Source of the DNA: Pseudomonas indica NBRC 103045
Lineage (GTDB): Bacteria > Pseudomonadota > Gammaproteobacteria > Pseudomonadales > Pseudomonadaceae
Length of the DNA stretch: 61,593 nucleotides
NCBI RefSeq assembly: GCF_002091635.1
Contig: NZ_BDAC01000030.1
Span: 1 to 61,593 of the forward strand
Direction of reading: 5' to 3'
Part shown: in pieces, positions 36,662 through 46,283 of the stretch
Numbering within the stretch: the first letter of the stretch is position 1
Layout of the letters: every line of letters starts with the position of its first letter
The notes under the pieces: generated by a model
Seen by the model: only the letters and a program-made list of their open reading frames with translations
What the model was told of the DNA's origin: nothing
The model's database searches: none
Position numbers and translations under genes: made by a program

Positions 36662-39520
36662 ATGCTCGAATTGACCGCAGAGCAGATCCGGATGGGCCAG
36701 TCGGCCGCCGACAAATCCCAGGCCCTGCGCCTGATGGCCTCCACTCTGGAAACCGACGGCCTGGTCGCCCCCGGCTACCTCGCCGGGCTCGAAGCCCGCG
36801 AAGCCCAAGGCTCGACCTACCTGGGCCAGGGCATCGCCATCCCCCATGGCACGCCGGAAACCCGCGATCAGGTATTCACCACCGGCGTCCGTTTGCTGCA
36901 GTTTCCCGAGGGGGTCGACTGGGGCGATAGCCAGCAGGTCTACCTCGCCATCGGCATTGCCGCCCGTTCCGACGAACACCTGCATCTTCTGCAACTGCTG
37001 ACCCGCGCGCTGGGTGAGGCCGATCTGGGCGAGGCCCTGCGCCAGGCGGACAGCGCCGAGCGGATCATCCAACTGCTCCAGGGCGCTCCCCAGGAGCTGG
37101 CACTGGATGCCCAACTGGTCGGTCTCGGTCTGGCGGTGGATGACTTCGACGAACTGCTCTGGCAGGGCGCGCATCTGCTCAAGCGGGCGGACTGCGCGGA
37201 TAGCGGGTTCGCCGCTAAGCTCCAGCAGACCGAGCCGCTGCCCCTGGGCGACGGCCTCTGGTGGCTGCACAGCGAGCAGGCGGTGAAGCGTCCGGGCCTG
37301 GCCTTCGTCACCCCGGAAAAAGCCATCGTTCACCAGGGACAGCCGCTCACCGGCCTGTTCTGCCTGGCCAGCCTGGGCGAGGCCCATCGCGCCTTGCTGG
37401 AGCGCCTGTGCGCGCTGTTGATCGAAGGGCGTGGCCAGGTCTTCAGCCAAGCCACCAGCCAGCGCGCGGTGCTGGAGGCCCTGGGCGGCGAATTGCCGGT
37501 GGACTGGCCGAGCGTGCGCGTGCCGCTGGCCAATCCCCACGGCCTGCATGCCCGCCCGGCGAACGTGCTGACTCACCTGGCCAAAAGTTTCGACGGCGAA
37601 ATCCGCGTGCGGATCGCCGACAGCGGGGCCACGGCGGTGTCCGCCAAGAGCCTGAGCAAGCTGCTCAGCCTGGGCGCGCGGCGTGGCCAGGTGCTGGAGT
37701 TCCTCGCCGAGCCAAGCATCGCCGCCGATGCCTTGCCGGCCTTGCAGGCGGCGGTCGAGGAGGGCTTGGGAGAAGAGATCGAGCCGTTGCCGGCCGCCGG
37801 CGAGGGCGAGACGTTCGAGTCGCCGGCCGAAGCCCCGGTGGCGCCGGCTGCCGGCAGCATCCTGCCGGCCATCGCCGCCTCGCCGGGCATTGCCATCGGC
37901 CCGGCCTACGTGCGGGTGGCGCAGCGCTTCGAGTATCCGCAGCGCGGCGAATCGCCGGCGGCCGAGCGCGATCGCCTGGGCTCGGCGCTGACGGAAGTCC
38001 GCGACGAGATCACCGGGCTGATCCAGCGCAGCGAATCCAAGACCATCCGCGAGATTTTCGTCACCCACCTGGAAATGCTCGACGACCCGGCCCTGAGCGA
38101 GGACGTCGCGGCCCGCCTGCAACAGGGCGAGAGCGCCGAGGCGGCCTGGGCTGCAGTGATCGAGGCGGCGGCCAGCCAGCAGGAAGGCTTGCATGATGCG
38201 CTGCTGGCCGAGCGCGCTGCCGATCTGCGTGACGTCGGCCGCCGCGTGCTGGCACAGCTCTGCGACGTGGAAGCGGCGGTGGAGCCGGACGAACCCTACA
38301 TCCTGGTGATGGACGAAGTGGGCCCCTCCGACGTGGCGCGGCTGGATCGCGCACGGGTCGCCGGCATCCTCACCGCTCGTGGCGGCGCCACCGCACACAG
38401 CGCCATCGTCGCCCGCACCCTGGGCATCCCGGCGCTGGTGGGGGCGGGGCCGGCGGTGCTGGCCCTGGCGCCGCGTACCCTGCTGTTGCTGGATGCCGAA
38501 CACGGACGTCTGCACGTGGCGCCGGATGCCAATGCCCTGCGGCGTGCCGAGCAGGCGCGCAGCGAGCGCGAGCAACGCCTGCGTGCCGCCCAGGCCCAGC
38601 GCCTGGAACCGGCCCGCACGCGCGACGGCCATGAGCTGGAAGTCTGCGCGAACCTGGGCGACACCAAGGGCGTCACGGCGGCCGTGGAGCAGGGGGCGGA
38701 CGGCGTCGGCCTGTTGCGCAGCGAGTTCGTCTTCATGGCCCACGCCCAGGCGCCGGACCAGGCCACCCAGGAGGCCGAGTACCGCCACGTGCTCGACGTC
38801 CTCGCGGGCCGGCCGCTGGTGGTGCGGACCCTCGACGTCGGCGGCGACAAACCGCTGCCGTACTGGCCGATCCCGGAAGAGGCCAACCCCTACCTCGGCC
38901 TGCGCGGTATCCGCCTGTGCCTGCAACGCCCGCAGGTCCTCGAGACCCAGTTGCGCGCTTTGCTATCCGCTGCCGGCGAGCGGCCGTTGCGGATCATGTT
39001 CCCGATGGTCGGCAGCATCGAGGAGTGGCGCCAGGCCCGTGACATGGCCTTGCGCCTGCGCGAGGAAATCCCGGTGACCGACCTGCAGCTCGGCATCATG
39101 GTCGAGGTTCCCTCGGCGGCCTTGCTGGCGCCGGTGCTGGCGCGCGAGGTGGATTTCTTCAGCGTCGGCACCAACGACCTGACCCAGTACACCCTGGCCA
39201 TCGACCGTGGCCATCCGACCCTCTCGGCCCAGGCCGATGGCCTGCATCCGGCCGTGTTGCAACTGATTGACATGACCGTGCGCGCCGCCCATGCCCATGG
39301 CAAGTGGGTGGGCGTCTGCGGCGAACTGGCCGCCGACCCGCATGCGGTGCCGCTGCTGGTGGGGCTCGGGGTCGATGAGCTAAGCGTCTCGGCGCGCAGC
39401 ATCGCCGAGGTCAAGGCACGGGTGCGCGAACTGACCCTGGCCGAGGCCCGGACCCTGGCGCAACGGGCGCTGGAGCTGCCCAGCGCGACCGAAGTCCGTG
39501 CCCTGCTGGAGGTGCGGTGA
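36662..39520 (+). CDS. fruB: Fructose PTS multiphosphoryl transfer protein (EIIA-HPr-EI)
   Basis: The 952-residue protein joins all soluble phosphocarriers of the fructose PTS. EIIA-Fru comes first (active His62 in I-P-H-G-T-P-E-T-R), then a second, degenerate EIIA-like segment (about 150-275) where the active His motif is missing, then HPr (about 285-370, His296 in G-L-H-A-R-P-A) and enzyme I (about 400-952, His579 in G-G-A-T-A-H-S). The start at 36662 follows GGAGGAAAG. Phosphate passes from PEP via EI, HPr and EIIA to FruA. First gene of fruBKA. Confidence 0.95.
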   Translation: MLELTAEQIRMGQSAADKSQALRLMASTLETDGLVAPGYLAGLEAREAQGSTYLGQGIAIPHGTPETRDQVFTTGVRLLQFPEGVDWGDSQQVYLAIGIAARSDEHLHLLQLLTRALGEADLGEALRQADSAERIIQLLQGAPQELALDAQLVGLGLAVDDFDELLWQGAHLLKRADCADSGFAAKLQQTEPLPLGDGLWWLHSEQAVKRPGLAFVTPEKAIVHQGQPLTGLFCLASLGEAHRALLERLCALLIEGRGQVFSQATSQRAVLEALGGELPVDWPSVRVPLANPHGLHARPANVLTHLAKSFDGEIRVRIADSGATAVSAKSLSKLLSLGARRGQVLEFLAEPSIAADALPALQAAVEEGLGEEIEPLPAAGEGETFESPAEAPVAPAAGSILPAIAASPGIAIGPAYVRVAQRFEYPQRGESPAAERDRLGSALTEVRDEITGLIQRSESKTIREIFVTHLEMLDDPALSEDVAARLQQGESAEAAWAAVIEAAASQQEGLHDALLAERAADLRDVGRRVLAQLCDVEAAVEPDEPYILVMDEVGPSDVARLDRARVAGILTARGGATAHSAIVARTLGIPALVGAGPAVLALAPRTLLLLDAEHGRLHVAPDANALRRAEQARSEREQRLRAAQAQRLEPARTRDGHELEVCANLGDTKGVTAAVEQGADGVGLLRSEFVFMAHAQAPDQATQEAEYRHVLDVLAGRPLVVRTLDVGGDKPLPYWPIPEEANPYLGLRGIRLCLQRPQVLETQLRALLSAAGERPLRIMFPMVGSIEEWRQARDMALRLREEIPVTDLQLGIMVEVPSAALLAPVLAREVDFFSVGTNDLTQYTLAIDRGHPTLSAQADGLHPAVLQLIDMTVRAAHAHGKWVGVCGELAADPHAVPLLVGLGVDELSVSARSIAEVKARVRELTLAEARTLAQRALELPSATEVRALLEVR

Positions 39521-40461
39521 TGGCGCGCATCCTCAGCCTGACCCTGAACCCGGCCCTGGACCTTACCGTGCGCCTGCCGTTGCTGGAACCGGGGCAGGTC
39601 AATCGCTGCGAAGCGGTGATCAGCCACGCGGCCGGCAAGGGGCTCAATGTCGCCCAGGTGCTGGCCGACCTCGGCCACGAACTGACCGTCGCCGGCTTCC
39701 TCGGCGCCGACAATCCCCAGGCCTTCGAGGCGCTGTTCCTACGTCGCGGGTTCCGTGACGAGTTCGTCCGGGTGCCGGGCGAGACACGCAGCAACATCAA
39801 GCTGGCGGAAGCCGGCGGGCGGATCACCGATCTCAACGGACCGGGGCCGGAGGTGAGTGTCGAAGCCCAGGCCGAGCTGCTTGCGCGGCTGGATGCGATT
39901 GCGCCCGGCCACGAGCTGGCGGTGGTCGCCGGCAGCCTGCCGCGGGGCGTCAGCCCCGAGTGGTTCGCCGAGCTGCTGGCGCGCCTGAAGCGCCTGGGCC
40001 TGCGGGTCGCCCTGGACACCAGCGGCGCGGCCCTGCACGCCGGCCTGGCGGCGGTGCCCTGGCTGATCAAGCCGAACACCGAGGAGCTGGCCGAAGCCTG
40101 CGGCACGCCGGTGGTTTCCCGGGCCGCCCAGGCGGATGTGGCGCAGCGGCTGCATGCCCAGGGTATCGAGCAGATCGTGATTTCCCAGGGCGCCGAAGGA
40201 GTGCACTGGTTCGGCCCGGTCCAGGTGCTGGCGGCGCTGCCGCCCAAGGTGAAGGTGGCCAGCACCGTCGGCGCCGGCGACTCGCTGCTCGCCGGCATGC
40301 TCCATGGCCTGCTCAGTGGCTGGCCGGCCGAACGCACCCTGCGCCACGCCACCGCCATCGCCGCCCAAGCGGTGACCCAGATCGGATTCGGCATCGGCGA
40401 TGCCGCACAGTTGGCTCGCCTGGAGTCCGCCGTGCAGGTCAGCGCCCTCCCAGAACAATAA
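39520..40461 (+). CDS. fruK: 1-phosphofructokinase
   Basis: FruK phosphorylates fructose-1-phosphate to fructose-1,6-bisphosphate. The 313-residue PfkB-family protein begins M-A-R-I-L-S-L-T-L-N-P-A-L-D-L and has the G-K-G-L-N-V-A signature near residue 40 and the catalytic C-terminal motif V-G-A-G-D-S-L-L-A-G. A GTG at 39517 is directly before the ATG; ATG is preferred. The start overlaps the fruB stop. Confidence 0.95.
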   Translation: MARILSLTLNPALDLTVRLPLLEPGQVNRCEAVISHAAGKGLNVAQVLADLGHELTVAGFLGADNPQAFEALFLRRGFRDEFVRVPGETRSNIKLAEAGGRITDLNGPGPEVSVEAQAELLARLDAIAPGHELAVVAGSLPRGVSPEWFAELLARLKRLGLRVALDTSGAALHAGLAAVPWLIKPNTEELAEACGTPVVSRAAQADVAQRLHAQGIEQIVISQGAEGVHWFGPVQVLAALPPKVKVASTVGAGDSLLAGMLHGLLSGWPAERTLRHATAIAAQAVTQIGFGIGDAAQLARLESAVQVSALPEQ

Positions 40462-40473
40462 GAGGTCTTCGAC

Positions 40474-42213
40474 ATGAAACTCGCCATCGTCACCGCCTGC
40501 CCCAACGGCATGGTCACCAGCGTGATCAGCGCACGCCTGCTGGAAGCCGCCGCCCAGCGCCTGGGCTGGACCGTCCACGTGGAAGTGCAGGACCCGCAGC
40601 ACCCCGAGGCGCGCCTGCCCGCCGAGACCATCGCCATCGCCGACTGGGTGTTGGTGGTCAGCAGCGGTTCCGTGGACCTCTCCCGTTTCGCCGGCAAACG
40701 CTTGATCCAGGCCGCGCCGGCCGATGCGCTGCGAGAGCCGGAGGGCTTTCTCCAGCGCGGTTCCGTCGAAGCCCAGTCCTACGTCGCCGAGCCCGCGCCC
40801 GCGACGCCAGCGGCCGGCGCGCCCAAACTGGTGGCTATCACCGCCTGCCCGACCGGGGTGGCGCATACCTTCATGGCCGCCGAGGCGCTGCAGCAGGCCG
40901 CGCAGAAACTCGGCTACGACCTGCAGGTGGAAACCCAGGGTTCGGTGGGGGCACGCAACAAACTCAGCGAAGCGGACATCGCCGCCGCCGACGTCGTGCT
41001 GCTGGCCGCCGACATCGAGGTGAACACCGAGCGTTTCGCCGGCAAGCGAATCTTCCGTTGCGGCACCGGTGTGGCGCTCAAGCAGGCCGAGGCCACGCTC
41101 AAGCGCGCCCTGGCCGAGGGGCGTGTCGAGGGGAGTACGCCGGCCAAAGGCACCGAGCCGGCCGCCACGCGCCAGGAAAAGACCGGGGTCTACAAGCACC
41201 TCCTCACCGGGGTGTCCTTCATGCTGCCGATGGTGGTGGCGGGCGGCCTGCTGATCGCCCTGTCGTTCGTCTTCGGCATCGAGGCGTTCAAGGAACAGGG
41301 CACCCTGGCGGCAGCGCTGATGCAGATCGGCGGAGACGCGGCCTTCAAGCTGATGGTGCCGGTGCTCGCCGGCTACATCGCCTATTCCATCGCCGACCGC
41401 CCCGGCCTGGCGCCGGGCATGATCGGCGGCCTGCTGGCCAGCACCTTGGGCGCCGGCTTCATCGGCGGGATCGTCGCCGGCTTCCTCGCCGGCTACAGCG
41501 CCTGGGCGGTGAACCGCTGGCTGCGCCTGCCGGCCAGCGTCGAGGCGCTCAAGCCGATCCTGATCATCCCGCTGCTGGCCAGCCTGTTCACCGGCCTGGT
41601 GATGATCTACGTGGTCGGCACCCCGGTGGCCGGGATGCTCGCGGGGCTCACCAGCTTCCTCGACAGCATGGGCACCACCAACGCCATCCTCCTCGGCGTG
41701 CTGCTCGGCGGGATGATGTGCGTGGACCTCGGCGGCCCCATCAACAAGGCGGCCTATGCCTTCTCGGTGGGCCTGCTGGCGTCGCAGAGCTACGCGCCCA
41801 TGGCCGCGGTGATGGCAGCCGGCATGGTGCCGCCGATCGGCATGGGTATCGCCTGCTTCCTGGCCCGCCGCAAGTTCGCCCAGAGCGAGCGCGAGGCTGG
41901 CAAGGCGGCGCTGGTGCTGGGGCTGTGCTTCATCTCCGAGGGCGCGATTCCCTTCGCCGCCAAGGACCCGCTGCGGGTGATCCCGGCGAGCATCGCCGGC
42001 GGTGCCCTGACCGGCGCGCTGTCCATGCTGTTCGGCTGCAAGCTGCTGGCGCCGCACGGCGGGCTGTTCGTCCTGCTGATTCCCAACGCCATCAACCACG
42101 CGTTGCTCTACCTGCTGGCCATCGCCGCGGGGAGCCTGGTCACCGGGTTGATCTACGCCTTCATCAAGCGCGGCGAGGCGCAGGGGCTGGCGGTGGCGGC
42201 CGGAGCGGCCTGA
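40474..42213 (+). CDS. fruA: Fructose PTS permease EIIBC
   Basis: The 579-residue permease imports fructose as fructose-1-phosphate. It has a duplicated EIIB: the first (Cys9 in T-A-C-P-N-G) and the active one with phosphorylated Cys125 in T-A-C-P-T-G-V-A-H-T-F, followed by the EIIC membrane domain (about 230-570) of eight to ten helices with the G-G-P-I-N-K-A motif. It starts 12 bp after fruK. The operon is controlled by the FruR operator upstream of fruB. Confidence 0.95.
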   Translation: MKLAIVTACPNGMVTSVISARLLEAAAQRLGWTVHVEVQDPQHPEARLPAETIAIADWVLVVSSGSVDLSRFAGKRLIQAAPADALREPEGFLQRGSVEAQSYVAEPAPATPAAGAPKLVAITACPTGVAHTFMAAEALQQAAQKLGYDLQVETQGSVGARNKLSEADIAAADVVLLAADIEVNTERFAGKRIFRCGTGVALKQAEATLKRALAEGRVEGSTPAKGTEPAATRQEKTGVYKHLLTGVSFMLPMVVAGGLLIALSFVFGIEAFKEQGTLAAALMQIGGDAAFKLMVPVLAGYIAYSIADRPGLAPGMIGGLLASTLGAGFIGGIVAGFLAGYSAWAVNRWLRLPASVEALKPILIIPLLASLFTGLVMIYVVGTPVAGMLAGLTSFLDSMGTTNAILLGVLLGGMMCVDLGGPINKAAYAFSVGLLASQSYAPMAAVMAAGMVPPIGMGIACFLARRKFAQSEREAGKAALVLGLCFISEGAIPFAAKDPLRVIPASIAGGALTGALSMLFGCKLLAPHGGLFVLLIPNAINHALLYLLAIAAGSLVTGLIYAFIKRGEAQGLAVAAGAA

Positions 42214-42292
42214 GCCCGCTCCCGCTCCTACGGGAAATGGATGCGCTCATATCTGTGAGCCAGTCGGCGGATCGACGGTGACGGCCGCCGCT

Positions 42293-42310
42293 TCGTCATG
42301 CCTCTGTCAA
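42293..42310 (+). promoter_or_regulatory. Candidate Pho box ahead of phoD
   Basis: TCGTCAT-GCCT-CTGTCAA is a direct repeat with the 7+4+7 layout of the PhoB box CTGTCAT-N4-CTGTCAT (11 of 14 positions). A further TCGTCAA half-site lies at 42333-42339. It is 48 bp before the phoD start, the right distance to replace a -35 element. Confidence 0.65.
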
Positions 42311-42357
42311 CTCCCTGGCTTAAACCGGTCTTTCGTCAACCTGCGGAGGACCACGAA

Positions 42358-43917
42358 ATGACCGATCCGGACAAGAATCGCCGTCGCCTGTTGCAAGGAA
42401 TGGGCGCCGGCCTGCTGCTGCCGGGCCTGGGCGCCGCCCCGGCGCTGATCGCCGCGCCGAACGCGCGGCCGAAGCTCACCGACGGGGTACAGGCCGGCGA
42501 CCTGCTGGGCGACCGCGCGGTGATCTGGAGCCGCTGCGACCGACCGGCGCGGATGATCGTCGAGTGGGATACCCGCAGCGCCTTCCGCCACCCGCGCCGG
42601 GTGGTCGGGCCAATGACCGACGGCCGCCTCGACTACACCGCCCGGATCGACCTGCGTGGGTTGCCCGCCGACCAGTCGATCTTCTACCGGGTGCGCTTCG
42701 AGGACGCCCGCGACGGCAGCCTCAGCGAGCCCTGGTTCGGCCACCTGCGCAGCGCCCCGGCGCGGCCGCGCGACATCCGCTTCGTCTGGGGCGGCGACAC
42801 CGCCGGGCAGGGCTTCGGCATCAACCCGGACATCGGCGGCATGCGCATCTACGAAGCCATGCGCCTGCGCCGGCCGGACTTCTTCATCCACAGTGGCGAC
42901 TGTATCTACGCCGACGGTCCGATTCCGGCGCAGATCCGCAGCGCCGATGGCGAGGTATGGAACAACCTGGTCACCGAGGCGAAGAGCAAGGTGGCCGAGA
43001 CTCTCGACGAATTCCGCGGCAACTACCGCTACAACCTGATGGACGACAACCTGCGCCGCTTCAACGCCGAAGTGCCGCAAATCTGGCAGTGGGACGACCA
43101 CGAAGTGACCAACAACTGGTCACCCGGCAAGGTCTTGGACGACCGCTACCAGGTCAAGGACATCGGCCTGCTCGCTGCCCGTGCGCGTCAGGCCTACCTC
43201 GAATACGCACCGATGCGCGTCAAGCGCGCCGACGAGTCGGGGCGGATCTACCGCAAGCTCAGCTACGGCCCGCAACTGGACATCTTCGTGCTGGACATGC
43301 GCAGCTACCGCGCCGCCAACAGCGACAACCTGCAACCGCGCCAGGGCCCGGAAACCGCCTTCCTCGGCCGTGCCCAACTGCAATGGCTCAAGCGCGAGCT
43401 GCGCGCCTCGCGGGCGCTGTGGAAGGTGATCGCGGCGGACATGCCCATCGGCTTGCACGTGCCGGACGGCAAGGACGCCCAGGGCCGGGCGCGCTGGGAA
43501 GCGATCGCCAACGGCGACGACGGCAAGGCCCTCGGCCGCGAGCTGGAAATCGCCGAGCTGCTGGCCTTCATGCGCCGTAGCGGGGTGCGCAACACGGTCT
43601 GGCTCACCGCCGACGTGCATTATTGCGCGGCGCACCACTACAGCCCCGAGCGGGCGGCGTTCCAGGACTTCGAGCCGTTCTGGGAATTCGTCGCCGGCCC
43701 GCTGAACGCCGGCAGCTTCGGCCCCAACCCGCTGGATGCCACCTTCGGCCCGCAGGTGGTGTTCGAAAAGGCACCGGCGGTGGCCAACAGTTCTCCGCTG
43801 GCCGGTTTCCAATTTTTCGGCGAAGTGGAGATCGAAGCCCAGAGCGGCCTGATGACCGTCACCCTGCGTGACATCGATGGCGAGCCGGTCTTTACCCAGG
43901 AATTGCAGCCGGCCTGA
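42358..43917 (+). CDS. phoD: Alkaline phosphatase / phosphodiesterase PhoD
   Basis: The 519-residue protein starts with a twin-arginine signal (N-R-R-R-L-L-Q-G, then a hydrophobic stretch), the export route of PhoD enzymes. The metal sites are seen in V-W-G-G-D-T-A-G-Q-G, H-S-G-D-C-I-Y-A-D-G, D-D-H-E-V-T-N-N-W and T-A-D-V-H-Y-C-A-A-H-H-Y. PhoD hydrolyses phosphate mono- and diesters outside the cytoplasm using Ca and Fe. A Pho box precedes it, and the extracellular nuclease follows 31 bp downstream. The upstream gap also holds a degenerate REP half (42214-42240). Confidence 0.9.
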   Translation: MTDPDKNRRRLLQGMGAGLLLPGLGAAPALIAAPNARPKLTDGVQAGDLLGDRAVIWSRCDRPARMIVEWDTRSAFRHPRRVVGPMTDGRLDYTARIDLRGLPADQSIFYRVRFEDARDGSLSEPWFGHLRSAPARPRDIRFVWGGDTAGQGFGINPDIGGMRIYEAMRLRRPDFFIHSGDCIYADGPIPAQIRSADGEVWNNLVTEAKSKVAETLDEFRGNYRYNLMDDNLRRFNAEVPQIWQWDDHEVTNNWSPGKVLDDRYQVKDIGLLAARARQAYLEYAPMRVKRADESGRIYRKLSYGPQLDIFVLDMRSYRAANSDNLQPRQGPETAFLGRAQLQWLKRELRASRALWKVIAADMPIGLHVPDGKDAQGRARWEAIANGDDGKALGRELEIAELLAFMRRSGVRNTVWLTADVHYCAAHHYSPERAAFQDFEPFWEFVAGPLNAGSFGPNPLDATFGPQVVFEKAPAVANSSPLAGFQFFGEVEIEAQSGLMTVTLRDIDGEPVFTQELQPA

Positions 43918-43948
43918 TGGCCGGCCCTTGCGACAGGAGTGTCCCCGA

Positions 43949-46270
43949 ATGCGTTCTCCCTTGCGTCTTTCCACCCTGCTGGTCGGCCTCGGCGGCGCCG
44001 TGGTTCTGCCGGCCGCCCAGGCCGCGCTGCTGATCTCCGAGTACATCGAAGGCAGCGGCAACAACAAGGCTCTGGAGTTCTACAACAGCGGCGACAGCAC
44101 GCTGGACCTCAGCGGCTACCGCGTCGAGTTCTATTTCAACGGCGCCACCAGCGTCGGGCGCAGCCTGCCGCTCAGCGGCAGCCTGGCGGCGGGCGACGTC
44201 CATGTGCTCGCCCACAGCCAGGCCGACCCCGCGGTGCTGGCCGTGGCGGACCAGCTCAGCGACGGCAGTTGGTACAACGGCGACGACGCCATCGTCCTGC
44301 GCGACGCCGCCGGCCAGGTGCTGGACAGCTTCGGCCAGCTCGGCGTCGATCCCGGCAGCGCCTGGGGCAGCGGCGACACCCAGACCCAGGACCGTACTCT
44401 GCTGCGCAAGACCTCGGTGAGTGCGGGGGACCTCGAGCCCGCCGATGCCTTCGACCCGGCCGCCGAGTGGGATGGCTACCCGCAGGACACCTTCAGCCAG
44501 CTCGGTCGCTACGGCGCGGGAACCCCCGGCAATGGCGACGCCGGCTTCAAACGGATTCACGAAATCCAGGGCAGCGGCTCCGCCAGTCCGCTGGCCAACC
44601 AGGTCGTCACCGTGGACGCACTGGTGGTCGGTGACTTCCAGGGCGCCGACGAACTCAAGGGCTTCTTCATCCAGGAAGAGGACAGCGATGCCGATGGCGA
44701 CCCACTGACCTCCGAGGGCCTGTTCGTCTATGACGGCGGGACGGGCGTCGACGTACGCGTGGGTGACCGCGTGCGGGTGCGTGGGCAAGTCCGCGAATTC
44801 AATGGCCTGACCGAGCTGACTGGGGCGCTGCAGGTGAGCATCGTTGCGCGCGATGTGCCGCCGCCGAGTGCGGCGACGATCCACCTGCCGTTGGCCTCCG
44901 CCGATGCCCTGGAGCGTTACGAAGGCATGCGGGTACGGCTCGACCAGCGGCTGACCGTGAGCGAGGTCTACAACCTCGGGCGTTATGGCGAGGTGCTGCT
45001 GTCCTCCGGCGGCCGGCTGTGGACGCCCACCAACGTGGTCCTGCCTGGGGCGCCGGCCCGGGCACTGCAAGCGCAGAACGACCTCAATCGCATCCTGCTG
45101 GACGACGGTCGTAGCGGTCAGAACCCCGACCCGATCCGCTATCCGTCGCCCGAGCTGAGCGCCTACGACAGCCTGCGGGTAGGCGATGAGGTGAGCGGCG
45201 TGGACGGCGTGCTGGACTACACGGCGGGCAGCTACCGCGTCCAGCCGGTCCGCCAGCCGGAATTCATCGCGGCGAACCCGCGCTCGGCCCAGCCGGAGCG
45301 ACTCGACGGGCGGCTGCGGATCGCCAGCTTCAACGTGCTCAACTATTTCAACGGCGACGGCCAAGGCGGCGGCTTCCCGACCTCGCGCGGCGCCAGCAAC
45401 GCGGAAGAGTTCCAGCGCCAGCGCGACAAGACCATCGCCGCCATCCTCGGTGCCCAGGCCCATATCGTCGGCCTGATGGAGATCGAGAATGACGGCTACG
45501 GCGAACGCAGCGCCATCGCCGATCTGGTGATCGGCCTCAACGCCGCCTCGCCGCGGGGGCAACGCTATGCCTTCATCGAGCCGGGCCGGGAGCGGCTAGG
45601 TAGCGATGAGATCGCCATGGGGCTGATCTACCGCGAGGACCGCGTGCGTCCGCACAAGGCCGCGGCGGTGCTGGACAGCACGGTGGACCCGCGCTTCGAC
45701 GACGGCAAGAACCGCCCGGCGCTGGCCCAGACCTTCCGCGAACGGCACAGCGGCGAACGGCTGACGGTGGTGGTCAACCACCTCAAGTCCAAGGGCTCCA
45801 GTTGCGACGACGTGGGCGACCCGGACACCGGCGACGGCCAGGGCAACTGCAACCTCACCCGCGTCCGCGCCGCCCAGGCCCTGGTGGACTGGCTGGCCAG
45901 CGACCCGACCCGCTCGAAGGACCCGGACGTGCTGATCGTCGGCGACCTGAATTCCTATGCCAAGGAAGACCCGATCACCTTGATCCGCTCGGCTGGCTAC
46001 ACCGACCTGATCGCCCGTTTCGCCAAGGGCAAGGGGTATTCCTACGTGTTCTCCGGCCAGTCCGGCTACCTCGACCACGCCCTCGCCAGTCCCTCCCTGG
46101 CACGCCAAGTACGCGGTGCCGCTGAGTGGCACATCAACGCCGACGAGCCGCGGGTGCTGGACTACAACCTCGAGTTCAAGAGCGCGCGGCAACAGGCACT
46201 GCTGTACAGCGCCGAGCCGTACCGGGCGTCGGATCATGACCCGGTGGTGGTGGGGGTGGATTTGCGGTGA
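43949..46270 (+). CDS. ExeM/NucH-type extracellular endonuclease
   Basis: The 773-residue secreted protein has a Sec signal (ending P-A-A-Q-A-A), an N-terminal lamin-tail domain (L-L-I-S-E-Y-I-E-G-S-G-N-N-K-A-L-E-F-Y-N-S-G, about 25-130), an OB-fold/YhcR-like middle (about 190-420) and a C-terminal endonuclease/exonuclease/phosphatase domain with S-F-N-V-L-N-Y-F-N, G-L-M-E-I-E-N-D, V-N-H-L-K-S-K-G, G-D-L-N-S-Y and S-D-H-D-P-V-V. This is the domain set of ExeM/NucH DNases, which act on extracellular DNA in biofilms. AGGAG precedes the start at 43949. It is probably co-transcribed with phoD. Confidence 0.88.
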   Translation: MRSPLRLSTLLVGLGGAVVLPAAQAALLISEYIEGSGNNKALEFYNSGDSTLDLSGYRVEFYFNGATSVGRSLPLSGSLAAGDVHVLAHSQADPAVLAVADQLSDGSWYNGDDAIVLRDAAGQVLDSFGQLGVDPGSAWGSGDTQTQDRTLLRKTSVSAGDLEPADAFDPAAEWDGYPQDTFSQLGRYGAGTPGNGDAGFKRIHEIQGSGSASPLANQVVTVDALVVGDFQGADELKGFFIQEEDSDADGDPLTSEGLFVYDGGTGVDVRVGDRVRVRGQVREFNGLTELTGALQVSIVARDVPPPSAATIHLPLASADALERYEGMRVRLDQRLTVSEVYNLGRYGEVLLSSGGRLWTPTNVVLPGAPARALQAQNDLNRILLDDGRSGQNPDPIRYPSPELSAYDSLRVGDEVSGVDGVLDYTAGSYRVQPVRQPEFIAANPRSAQPERLDGRLRIASFNVLNYFNGDGQGGGFPTSRGASNAEEFQRQRDKTIAAILGAQAHIVGLMEIENDGYGERSAIADLVIGLNAASPRGQRYAFIEPGRERLGSDEIAMGLIYREDRVRPHKAAAVLDSTVDPRFDDGKNRPALAQTFRERHSGERLTVVVNHLKSKGSSCDDVGDPDTGDGQGNCNLTRVRAAQALVDWLASDPTRSKDPDVLIVGDLNSYAKEDPITLIRSAGYTDLIARFAKGKGYSYVFSGQSGYLDHALASPSLARQVRGAAEWHINADEPRVLDYNLEFKSARQQALLYSAEPYRASDHDPVVVGVDLR

Positions 46271-46283
46271 GGGTGGAGGGCGG

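Noticed and set aside
36548..38926. 792-codon open frame on the minus strand
   Set aside because: Antisense shadow of fruB in GC-rich DNA; the translation is Gln/Arg/Ala/Gly-rich without family motifs, while fruB is certain.
39739..42281. Long open frames on both strands overlapping fruK and fruA
   Set aside because: Shadow frames caused by high GC; low-complexity Gly/Arg/His composition.
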